Assembly (NCBI RefSeq): GCF_020991455.1
Contig: NZ_JAJMOX010000005.1
Location: 347,034-411,033 of the forward strand
Origin: Flavobacterium sp. JAS
GTDB lineage: Bacteria; Bacteroidota; Bacteroidia; Flavobacteriales; Flavobacteriaceae
Length of the DNA: 64,000 nt
Direction of reading: 5' to 3'
Made by a program: the position numbers and the translations under genes. Below are positions 55,638 to 62,657 of the stretch, one piece after another. The notes below the pieces were generated by a model. The model was not told where the DNA came from. It saw only the letters and a program-made list of their open reading frames with translations, and did not search any database. The stretch's first letter is position 1. Every line of letters starts with the position of its first letter.

Positions 55638-56564
55638 ATGAAAAAATTAAATTTGTTAGCGTTAACAGTGACATGTGTATTAGGTTTAGGATTTACTTCC
55701 TGTGCAGATGATGCAACCCCAACAGCAAAAGATCAATCAGCAAGTGCAAGTACAAAAACCAGTACAAGCAAAGTAGCCGCCGCGCCATGGGTCAAACAAT
55801 TTGAAGATACATTTGATGTAGGTTCCAATCTGTCACAATGGACAAAAGAGCAACGAGCAGATTATAATTCCTGGTATTGTGACTATGCCAGCTCAGTACC
55901 AACTACGCAATGGAGAGATGGAAAACAATGTTTGGAAATCAAGACTACAAAATTGAGCACATACAAATATCAATCCGGATTCATTTCTTCTAATTATCAA
56001 TATAAGCCTGAAAATAATACAGAGTATATGCTTTCTGCCAATATTAAACTAGTAGCGATGGATGGAGGAACTTACAAGTCTTTCACACAAACTTACGGCG
56101 CCTGGCCTGCCTTCTGGTCTGTGCAGCAAAATGGCTGGCCAACAAAAGGAGAAATTGATATCATGGAAGGTTATTCTTTTGCGCCTAATGCAAGTCGTTT
56201 TACTTCAAATCTTTTTTATGGAACTTCTAGCGGATCAAACCAATTAGGAAATTCTGCCGAAAGAAACTATCCGGGTAATTTTGATATAAACGGAAATGGC
56301 GGATGGCATTTATATGAATCTTTTTGGAAAATGAAAGACAATGTAGTAACCGTAACTATAAAGGTTGATAATGTAACGGTTTCGACGTATACAAACAGTA
56401 GTGTTGGCAATCTTAACTTAAATAATTTCGGGCCACACTCGATTATATTTAATCTAAATGTGGGATCAAAAGATTCCAATTTTATAGATCCTAATAAAAT
56501 CAATTTATTTTCAACTGTAATGATGTGGGTAGATGATGTAACAGTTTACAAAAGACCAATCTAA
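55638..56564 (+). CDS. GH16 endo-beta-glucanase lipoprotein
   Basis: This 308-residue lipoprotein has signal MKKLNLLALTVTCVLGLGFTSC and a Ser/Thr/Lys-rich linker (to about 48). The GH16 jelly roll carries the catalytic motif GEIDIMEG, with Glu172 as nucleophile and Glu177 as acid/base. The extra Met (E-I-D-I-M-E) gives the beta-bulge type seen in laminarinases and Bacteroidota mixed-linkage glucanases. No CBM follows. With GH3, SusC/SusD and an HTCS, this set matches the layout of the Bacteroides ovatus mixed-linkage beta-glucan locus, so cereal beta-glucan is a likely substrate. Laminarin or galactan activity cannot be excluded. It is the last gene of PUL2. Confidence 0.9.
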   Translation: MKKLNLLALTVTCVLGLGFTSCADDATPTAKDQSASASTKTSTSKVAAAPWVKQFEDTFDVGSNLSQWTKEQRADYNSWYCDYASSVPTTQWRDGKQCLEIKTTKLSTYKYQSGFISSNYQYKPENNTEYMLSANIKLVAMDGGTYKSFTQTYGAWPAFWSVQQNGWPTKGEIDIMEGYSFAPNASRFTSNLFYGTSSGSNQLGNSAERNYPGNFDINGNGGWHLYESFWKMKDNVVTVTIKVDNVTVSTYTNSSVGNLNLNNFGPHSIIFNLNVGSKDSNFIDPNKINLFSTVMMWVDDVTVYKRPI

Positions 56565-56640
56565 TTTATACTATAGTTGATTTTTACTTTAAATTAATTA
56601 GAATTTGCTCTTTGAAAAATTAGAGATTTTTATGATTTAA

Positions 56641-56773
56641 CATGTTTTAACATTTAACCCCTACGATACATACAAACCGCTTTTGATAATTGTCTTATAA
56701 ATTTACTTAAAAATAAGCCAATTTCTTTAAATCATTCATAAAATGGTTTGTAAATTGTAAACTAGAGGTCACA
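56641..56773. repeat. Two-copy conserved intergenic element, copy 1
   Basis: This shares long identical blocks with 61888-62036: TGTTTTAACATTTAACC, ACATACAAACC, a perfect run of more than 40 bases starting AAATAAGCCAATTTC and ending TTTGTAAATTGT, and GTCACAAAA at the end. TACAAACC near the start and GGTTTGTA near the end are inverted copies. No reading frame is kept between the copies. Each copy is followed at once by an intrinsic terminator of unrelated sequence. It may be a small RNA family or a dispersed repeat. Confidence 0.65.
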
Positions 56774-56776
56774 AAA

Positions 56777-56812
56777 AGAGACAACTAATTAATAGTTGTC
56801 TCTTTTTTTTTG
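56777..56812 (+). terminator. Rho-independent terminator after element copy 1
   Basis: AGAGACAACT pairs perfectly with AGTTGTCTCT around a seven-base loop and is followed by a run of nine T. It lies 212 bases after the GH16 stop, too far to be its usual terminator, but directly after the conserved element. Confidence 0.8.
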
Positions 56813-57101
56813 CACGAATATGTAGATTTTTCAAGCCTATACAACCTAAAATTTCATGGTTCGATTTTTTTCACAAGAAATCCCTAGTCTGTTTGAAATA
56901 AACAGTCTTAAAGTGGTATTGTTAGAGATTTAATCGAAGTCGGACGATGGTTCGAAATCCCGTTAAGAAATATAGAGTTTTTTTTCTCTTTTGATTTACG
57001 CAGTTTTTTGATGTTAAATATAAAATAATTCCAAAATGGACTTAATACATTTTCTGTCAAAAAAGCTAAGGCGAATTTCAAATAAATAAACCATTGCGGA
57101 A

Positions 57102-57554
57102 CTATCCGTAGAGATTTTTTATCTCTGACATAACAAAGGTACTTTGGGTACTCCCTATACTTTCAACTGATCCCAATTTATTAAACACAAAATCCTGATA
57201 ATGCTTCATGTCTTTGGCAGAAACTTTCATTAAAAAATCGTAATCACCTGAGATATTATAACATTCTACAACTTCTTCTATTTTCATAATATCACTAACA
57301 AATTGATTCCCGATATTACGATCGTGCTGTTTAAGTTTGATATTACAAAAAACAATAAACCCTCTGTTTAATTTTTCTGCATCAAGCAGGGCAATATATT
57401 TTTTAATATAACCATTGTTTTCCAATCTTTTAATTCGCTCAAAAACAGGTGATGCCGAAAGATTTACCATTTTAGCAAGCTCTTTTACAGTGTATTTAGA
57501 ATTATCGTGAAGTATATTTAATAACTGAAGATCAATATCGTCTATTTGTTCCAT
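57102..57554 (-). CDS. Lrp/AsnC family transcriptional regulator
   Basis: This is a 150-residue protein of the normal family length. Residues of about 4-60 form the helix-turn-helix (DIDLQLLNILHDNSKYTVKELAKMVNLSASPVFERIKRLENNGYI) and 65-145 the RAM ligand-binding domain (VVECYNISGDYDFLMKVSAKDM). Such regulators sense amino acids. Its gene lies 200 bases beyond the transporter and methionine-synthase genes on the same strand, so amino-acid- or methionine-responsive control of those genes is a reasonable guess, though not shown by the sequence. Confidence 0.92.
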   Translation of the reverse strand: MEQIDDIDLQLLNILHDNSKYTVKELAKMVNLSASPVFERIKRLENNGYIKKYIALLDAEKLNRGFIVFCNIKLKQHDRNIGNQFVSDIMKIEEVVECYNISGDYDFLMKVSAKDMKHYQDFVFNKLGSVESIGSTQSTFVMSEIKNLYG

Positions 57555-57754
57555 AAAATTTTTTACTTTGAATTTTATTTTAATTTATTTCTAAATTAGA
57601 ATAAAATTCTTCAAATGCAATTAAAAACAACACAAAAATCTTATTTTAAACAAATTAAAAACATAACAACCTGCAAAATATACTTTTACAGTATAAAAAT
57701 CTTAAAGGTAATATTTTATAGAATGACATAGAATAAGTTACATAAAGAGTCTAT

Positions 57755-58750
57755 CTATGCAACTTCTTTTCGTCGAGCCATACCCTGAGCGATGATACTA
57801 GCGGCAATCAATTGCAAGGCATGGTAAAGCATGAGCGGCAGCAATACGATGCCGGTGATAGTACTGTGCTGAAAAAGTACTTTTGACATAACGGTGCCGT
57901 GTACCAATGACTTTTTAGACCCGCAGAATAAGACAGTAATACGGTCTTCATCTGAAAAACCAAGCAGGCGGCTCAGTAGTCCGACACAAAAGAATACGGC
58001 AAAAAACAACGCCATCATCCCTGCAGCGAGTCCAGCAAGTTCAAGGGCGGTGAAGCCTTCAAAAAGATGTTCGGAAAATGACTTGCAAAACGACGTGTAA
58101 ATAATCGTTAGAATAACTGTCTGATCGAAATATTTGAGCTGTTTCTTGTATTTTTCGGCAATGGCGCCGAAACGGGAATTGAGGCTTATGCCAATTATGA
58201 CAGGCAGCAAGACTTGCAGAATCAACTTTAAGCCGATTTGAGTGACATCAAAATCACCTGTTGCAGAAGCTATAAACAGCCCAACCCAGAGCGGCGTAAC
58301 CACTACTCCTATCAAACTGGAAATGCTTGCATTGAAAATGGCTGCGGGAATGTTTCCCTTAGCAATGGAAACCATGACCACCGAAGAGGAAACTGTGGAC
58401 GGCAATGCTGCCAGAAAAAATACACCCAGCCAAAGCAACTCGAAGCCGTTATTGACAAACAACGGGCGAAATGCCAAAACAATGAGCGGAAAAAATAAAA
58501 AGGTTGTCAACTGGACGACAATGTGCATTTTCCAGTTGGAAAGTCCAGCTTTTAGTTTCTCAACACTCAGTCGCATGCCATAAAACAAGAAAATCAAGGA
58601 AACGCCAGCATTGGCAATCTCCTCCAGCGAAACAGGTTCTTTGACCATGCCTGGCTTTGGCAAAAAATAAGCCATCAGAATCATGGTGGCTATCATTAAC
58701 AGGAAACCGTCGAAACCTGCTTTTTTTAATACTTCTAATAATTTCTTCAA
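57755..58750 (-). CDS. BASS-family (bile acid:sodium symporter-like) transporter
   Basis: This is a 331-residue integral membrane protein with about nine or ten hydrophobic helices. FLAALPSTVSSSVVMVSIAKGN (about 115-137) is the conserved SBF-like signature, and a second crossing motif FCGSKKSLVHGTVM lies near residue 280. Proteins of this type (SBF_like, YfeH-type) carry organic anions; some plant members carry keto acids made from methionine. The gene is on the same strand and follows mesD by about 58 bases, so a role in uptake or export of a methionine-related compound is possible. Its DNA is richer in G+C than its neighbours. The substrate is unknown. Confidence 0.85.
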   Translation of the reverse strand: MKKLLEVLKKAGFDGFLLMIATMILMAYFLPKPGMVKEPVSLEEIANAGVSLIFLFYGMRLSVEKLKAGLSNWKMHIVVQLTTFLFFPLIVLAFRPLFVNNGFELLWLGVFFLAALPSTVSSSVVMVSIAKGNIPAAIFNASISSLIGVVVTPLWVGLFIASATGDFDVTQIGLKLILQVLLPVIIGISLNSRFGAIAEKYKKQLKYFDQTVILTIIYTSFCKSFSEHLFEGFTALELAGLAAGMMALFFAVFFCVGLLSRLLGFSDEDRITVLFCGSKKSLVHGTVMSKVLFQHSTITGIVLLPLMLYHALQLIAASIIAQGMARRKEVA

Positions 58751-58808
58751 TGTGTTTTAAGTATTATTCCTCCGTGGAGGCACGGAATTCATTATTAATA
58801 TATTGAGA

Positions 58809-59840
58809 CTAAATCCCAAGTTCTTTACGTATAATTTCTGCTCCTGCGCTTAAAGCACTTAACTTGCCTCTGGCTACATCTCTAGATAACGGTGCCATAC
58901 CGCAGTTTGTAGAAGGATAAAGATTTTCGGCATCTACAAACTCAAGAGCTTTACGCAGGGTAGCAGCTACTTCTTCTGGTGTTTCGATAGTGTTGGTTGC
59001 CACATCAATGGCACCGACCATTACTTTTTTACCGCGAACAAGTTCCATTAAATTTAAAGGCACATTGGAGTTGTGACATTCTAAAGACACCACATCAATT
59101 TTAGATTTTTGAATTTTCGGAAAAATTTCTTCATATTGTCGCCACTCTGAACCTAATGTCTTTTTCCAATCAGTATTTGCCTGTATTCCATAACCATAGC
59201 AAATATGAACAGCAGTTTGACAGTGTAAACCTTCAATGGCTCTTTCTAATGCTGCCATTCCCCAATCGTTTACTTCATCAAAGAACACATTAAATGCAGG
59301 TTCATCAAACTGGATAATATCTACCCCTGCGTCTTGAAGTTCTCTTGCTTCTTCATTGAGTGCTTTCGCAAATTCCCACGCCAATTTTTCCCGGCTTTTA
59401 TAATGGTCGTCGTACAAGGTATCTACCATTGTCAACGGGCCTGGCAATGCCCATTTTATAGGCTTATTAGTCTGTTTACGTAAAAATTTAGCATCTTCAA
59501 CAAAAACTGCTTTTTGACGTGCAATCTCACCTACAACCACTGGAACGCTCGCATCATAACGGTTACGGATTTTTACTGTTTTACGATTTTCAAAATCTAC
59601 ACCGCTTAAATGCTCGATAAAAGTCGTTACAAAATGCTGACGTGTCTGCTCGCCGTCACAAATAATATCTAGATCTGCCAATTGCTGTTCCTGCAAAGAA
59701 ATACGTAAAGCGTCTTGTTTCCCTTCAAGTAGCTGATCGCCTTCTAATTTCCATGGTGACCAAAGTTTTTCGGGTGGTGCAAGCCAGGCAGGTTTGGGTA
59801 AACTTCCAACAATAGAGGTGGGTAATAATAATTTCTTCAT
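58809..59840 (-). CDS. mesD: Core methionine synthase MesD
   Basis: This is a 343-residue protein matching only the C-terminal catalytic half of cobalamin-independent methionine synthase MetE. The start is TSIVGSLPKPAWL. Zinc ligands can be seen: His212 and Cys214 in VHICYG, a Glu in VVSLECHN, and Cys313 in STNCGMAP. The N-terminal folate-binding half of MetE is missing. Such core enzymes encoded next to a DUF1852 protein have been described as MesD, a folate-independent methionine synthase that needs the DUF1852 partner MesX and oxygen. The adjacent gene is that partner (30-base gap), so the assignment is strong. The methyl donor of this system is not established. Confidence 0.9.
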   Translation of the reverse strand: MKKLLLPTSIVGSLPKPAWLAPPEKLWSPWKLEGDQLLEGKQDALRISLQEQQLADLDIICDGEQTRQHFVTTFIEHLSGVDFENRKTVKIRNRYDASVPVVVGEIARQKAVFVEDAKFLRKQTNKPIKWALPGPLTMVDTLYDDHYKSREKLAWEFAKALNEEARELQDAGVDIIQFDEPAFNVFFDEVNDWGMAALERAIEGLHCQTAVHICYGYGIQANTDWKKTLGSEWRQYEEIFPKIQKSKIDVVSLECHNSNVPLNLMELVRGKKVMVGAIDVATNTIETPEEVAATLRKALEFVDAENLYPSTNCGMAPLSRDVARGKLSALSAGAEIIRKELGI

Positions 59841-59870
59841 AATAGTATAATTTTAATGCGTTGTAATCAA

Positions 59871-60923
59871 TTAAAGGGTAAAATTAGCAGACCATTGTTC
59901 CAGGAGACTTTTGTAAGGCTTAATGAAATGCTTTTCTGCATATTTACCCTGTTTAACGGCCAATCGACTGCGCTCTTCGCGGTCATAAACCACGCGAGTC
60001 AGTGAATAATCTTCCTGTTTAAGATTAGGTTGATAGATTTTCCCAGCCACTGAATTTGCATTGTAAATTTCAGGGCGATAAATCTTCTGGAAAGTCTCCA
60101 TTGTGCTGATTGAGCTGATTAGTCCAAGATCAGTATAATCAGCAAGCAGGTCTCCGGAATGATAAAAGGCCATCGGTGCCACACTATTCGAAGGCATGAA
60201 AAAACGAACTTTTAAGCCCATTTTAGAGAAATATTCATCAGTGATAGAATAATGATCCTGCAGATACTCAAAACCCAGAACCGGATGCTGATACTCAGTA
60301 CGAGTATAAGTTTTGTTGCTCGATACACTTAGACAAATGATCGGTGACATCTTAAAGTGCTCTTTATAAGTGGCTGAATTGACAAAACACTTATAAAGTT
60401 TTCCGTGCAAATCACCAAAATTTTCAGGAATACAAAAATTAGCTTTATTTTTATTGTGCTCGATCAATAAAATACTGAAATCATAATCACGAACATAAGA
60501 CGAAAAATTATTTCCGGCAATACCTTCGATACGCTGGCTAGTCTTGTGGTCAAAAATATTCGTTTTTAAAACTTCAATCAACGGCAGATTGTTAATACCA
60601 TTCTTATCATCAATACTCATCGTTACTGTGATGATTTCAAGTCCTACAAGGTAACGATCAGCTTTTGGATTATCAAAATGAGCCAATGCATTGAATCGAT
60701 TGTTAATCATATTTAATGCATTACGTAAGTTTTGTTGGCGATTACCTCCTCTGGCCAGATTTGCAAAATTGGTTGTCAAACGCGTTTCACTTGAGGGGTG
60801 ATAGTTTTCATCTAAACAAGTGCTCTTTAGTGTGAATGCAAAATCATTCTGGATTGTATTCTGGGTGTTTTCATTATTCTGCTTTTCGTTTATTCCCCTA
60901 TCTTCTTGTATGTTTGCTTTCAT
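59871..60923 (-). CDS. mesX: DUF1852 protein MesX, partner of MesD
   Basis: This is a protein of about 350 residues of the DUF1852 family. The signature ICLDENYHP-like segment (STCLDENYHPSSETRLTTNFANLARG) and NRFNALAHFDNPKADRYLVGLEI lie near the start. The first 25 residues are polar and poorly conserved; the start at 60923 is preferred to one 11 codons upstream. MesX is needed together with oxygen for methionine synthesis by MesD and is proposed to act as an oxygenase. It is cytosolic, with no signal peptide. It heads the mesX-mesD-transporter unit and is divergent from the nitroreductase gene. No SAM riboswitch was recognised in its leader. Confidence 0.9.
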   Translation of the reverse strand: MKANIQEDRGINEKQNNENTQNTIQNDFAFTLKSTCLDENYHPSSETRLTTNFANLARGGNRQQNLRNALNMINNRFNALAHFDNPKADRYLVGLEIITVTMSIDDKNGINNLPLIEVLKTNIFDHKTSQRIEGIAGNNFSSYVRDYDFSILLIEHNKNKANFCIPENFGDLHGKLYKCFVNSATYKEHFKMSPIICLSVSSNKTYTRTEYQHPVLGFEYLQDHYSITDEYFSKMGLKVRFFMPSNSVAPMAFYHSGDLLADYTDLGLISSISTMETFQKIYRPEIYNANSVAGKIYQPNLKQEDYSLTRVVYDREERSRLAVKQGKYAEKHFIKPYKSLLEQWSANFTL

Positions 60924-61190
60924 CTGATGATAATGTTTAGTTTTTTTACCCTGCAAATTTGAATATAAAAGATTAAATATTTTTATTTACACATAAATTC
61001 AGTTAATTATTCTTTTAACATGTATTTTTAAAGATTATTAATCTATAAACAAATATAATAATGAATGAAAACAGATAAATATTCTTTAGTAACCTAAGAT
61101 GATTGATTTGGAGTTTCCCAGAACACTTCAAAAACTCGAAAAAGAAAACAATATCATTTATATTTGCCAAAAATTAAGATAGACATAGCA

Positions 61191-61820
61191 ATGAATTTGA
61201 TAGAAAATTTAAAATGGCGCTACGCCACAAAAGCTTACAATAATATTAAAGTAACAGAAGAAAAGATCGATCAGATCTTAGAGGCTATAAATCTTTCAGC
61301 ATCTTCTTGTGGTCTGCAATCTTACCGTGTTTTTGTTGTAAGCAACCCGGAAATTCAAAAGAAATTAGGTGCTGATTCGTATAATGGACAGATTAGCTCT
61401 TGCTCTCATTTGTTGGTTTTTGCTGCGTTCACTGACATGTCTTCGACTTACATTGACGATTATATGGCAATGACTGAAAAGCAAAGAGGTCTTGATGCTG
61501 GTGCCTTATCAGGATTTAGAAATGGACTGCATTCCTATTTTAGCGCTATCAACGCAGAACAAAAAGCCCTTTGGGCGGCCAAACAGGCTTATATTGCATT
61601 AGGAACAGCACTTATTGCAGCAGCAGAATTGAAAGTGGACGCCACTCCTATCGAAGGATTTAATGCCGCCACTATCGATGAGGTTTTGGGTTTGAAAGAA
61701 AAAGGGTTGCATTCTACAGTTATCCTTGCTTTAGGATACCGTGATTCGGAAAAAGACTATATGGCAGCTACGAAAAAAGTTCGTTTACCTATAGATGAAA
61801 TGATAACGAAAGTTTACTAA
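61191..61820 (+). CDS. Nitroreductase-family NAD(P)H-dependent oxidoreductase
   Basis: This is a 209-residue FMN enzyme of the NfsB type (start at 61191, MNLIENLKWRYATKAYNN; the upstream ATG adds nine unmatched residues). WRYATKAY and SSCGLQSYRVFVVSNPE are the family's FMN-phosphate segments. AKQAYIALGTALIAAAELKVDATPIEGF is the conserved dimer/FMN region, and HSTVILALGYRD lies near the end. It reduces nitro compounds or quinones with NAD(P)H. It is divergent from mesX, with a 267-base shared promoter region; a link to methionine synthesis (for example as a flavin reductant) is only a guess. Confidence 0.9.
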   Translation: MNLIENLKWRYATKAYNNIKVTEEKIDQILEAINLSASSCGLQSYRVFVVSNPEIQKKLGADSYNGQISSCSHLLVFAAFTDMSSTYIDDYMAMTEKQRGLDAGALSGFRNGLHSYFSAINAEQKALWAAKQAYIALGTALIAAAELKVDATPIEGFNAATIDEVLGLKEKGLHSTVILALGYRDSEKDYMAATKKVRLPIDEMITKVY

Positions 61821-61887
61821 TAGCTACTAAATTTATTATCGAGAAATTTATCAAATGCTATTACAACTTAATAAATTTACAAAATTC

Positions 61888-62036
61888 ATATGTTTTAACA
61901 TTTAACCTTAACAAGACATACAAACCTCCTCTTAATCAAAATTCAAAACAATTATCTTACAAATTCACTTCAAAATAAGCCAATTTCTTTAAATCATTCA
62001 TAAAATGGTTTGTAAATTGTTTAGTAACCGTCACAA
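61888..62036. repeat. Two-copy conserved intergenic element, copy 2
   Basis: This is the second copy of the element at 56641-56773, on the same strand, 5.2 kb away. It is slightly longer through small insertions between TACAAACC and AATTATCTTA. The conserved 3' block and GTCACAAAA are kept, and the following terminator has a different stem. Its position after the nitroreductase stop (68 bases) matches copy 1, which also lies after a plus-strand gene end. Confidence 0.65.
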
Positions 62037-62040
62037 AATT

Positions 62041-62075
62041 AAAATCCCATTTCTAACAAAATGGGATTTTTTTTT
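62041..62075 (+). terminator. Rho-independent terminator after element copy 2
   Basis: AAAATCCCAT pairs perfectly with ATGGGATTTT around a ten-base loop and is followed by T residues. It directly follows the conserved element, as at copy 1, and also ends the nitroreductase transcript. Confidence 0.85.
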
Positions 62076-62330
62076 GCTTTATTTATATTTGACCATAATA
62101 TAAAAGTGATTTGAATGTCTCGTAGAGTTACCTTGACTGGATTCAAACCGTTAATTTATTTATTTTTAAATGTTTGAAAATAACATTTTCCTGCTTTAAA
62201 TTTATTACTTAGAATATTGTTTCCTGAATATAAAATAATCAAGGAAAAATAAGAACTAACAATAAAAAATCGAGAGACTTTTATCAGGTGTAGAATTTCT
62301 AAGAAGCAAAAAAAAAAAATACGCAAAGTC

Positions 62331-62515
62331 TCAGACATTTCCAATCTCTTTTTCCGGCTTACTAATAATAGCATTGTATTCAATTTTCATAAGATTGTAA
62401 TCTTCAACATCGATTTTCTCAGTAACTAATAAATTTCTGGCAACTGTAAATTTTTCAGAACCCATAGCAGTGGGTTGATGCCCTCGCCCATCAATTCCAC
62501 TTCCTCTAGTCAGGG
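62331..62515 (-). pseudogene. Possible serine-recombinase C-terminal tail remnant
   Basis: A minus-strand frame that ends at 62333-62331 reads FTVARNLLVTEKIDVEDYN...EYNAIISKPEKE. The pattern L(x)8KID(x)EDY(x)(x)MK(x)EY is typical of the coiled-coil tail of Bacteroidota resolvase-type recombinases. No upstream resolvase or zinc-ribbon domain remains; the frame enters the folded GC-rich element instead. It could be a fragment left by an element that has moved. The match rests on about 30 residues. Confidence 0.4.
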
Positions 62516-62582
62516 AATTGCGGGGCGTTTTTGTCCGGTACCCCCTCTTGCACTAAACATATCCTAATCGGTTGTTTAGTAC
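62461..62582. ncRNA. GC-rich multi-hairpin element (candidate structured RNA or transposon end)
   Basis: Three stems lie in tandem: CCCA/TGGG (62461-62474), CGCCC-AT-CAATTCC with GGAATTG-CG-GGGCG (62485-62498/62514-62527, 12 of 14 paired) and a perfect ACTAAACA/TGTTTAGT stem (about 62554-62582). The centre is clearly more G+C rich than the surrounding AT-rich DNA. No protein is encoded by the paired part as far as I can tell. It may be a structured RNA, or the folded end of a mobile element linked to the recombinase-like remnant. Confidence 0.35.
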
Positions 62583-62603
62583 TGTCCGCAGACACTACAC
62601 TCC

Positions 62604-62636
62604 ATAAAAAAGCATCCGTTTGTGGCGGATGCTTTT
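62604..62636 (-). terminator. Rho-independent terminator of the T9SS protein gene
   Basis: On the minus strand AAAAGCATCCG pairs with CGGATGCTTTT around a six-base loop and is followed by further T. It begins about 20 bases after the stop of the right-hand gene. Confidence 0.85.
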
Positions 62637-62657
62637 CGATTAAAATTATTTGTTGAA

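Larger units (their letters stand above)
56565..57101. other. Intergenic gap after PUL2
   Basis: This 537-base gap contains copy 1 of the conserved two-copy element (56641-56773) and its terminator (56777-56812). The rest (56813-57101) is AT-rich without a coding frame. A GGTTCGAAATCCC segment at about 56951-56963 resembles a tRNA T-arm, but no cloverleaf can be drawn around it. Confidence 0.45.
61821..62657. other. Long intergenic region with repeat, terminators and structured element
   Basis: This 837-base region holds copy 2 of the conserved element (61888-62036), its terminator (62041-62075), an AT-rich stretch with a short frame at 62156-62383 that has no recognisable features, a recombinase-like coding tail (62331-62515), a GC-rich folded element (62461-62582) and the terminator of the right-hand gene (62604-62636). 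Confidence 0.5.

Noticed and set aside
56935..56965. tRNA-like T-arm GGTTCGAAATCCC
   Set aside because: No acceptor, D or anticodon stem can be drawn around it; probably chance.
58768..58795. Small hairpin TCCTCCGTGGAGG between mesD and the transporter
   Set aside because: Stem of only five base pairs with a two-base loop and no T-run; too weak to call a terminator.
60924..61190. Possible SAM riboswitch before mesX
   Set aside because: The leader is AT-rich and I found no SAM-type core or terminator stem.
62156..62383. Minus-strand frame of 75 codons in the right-hand intergenic region
   Set aside because: Very AT-rich, no motif, overlaps the recombinase-like tail in another frame.
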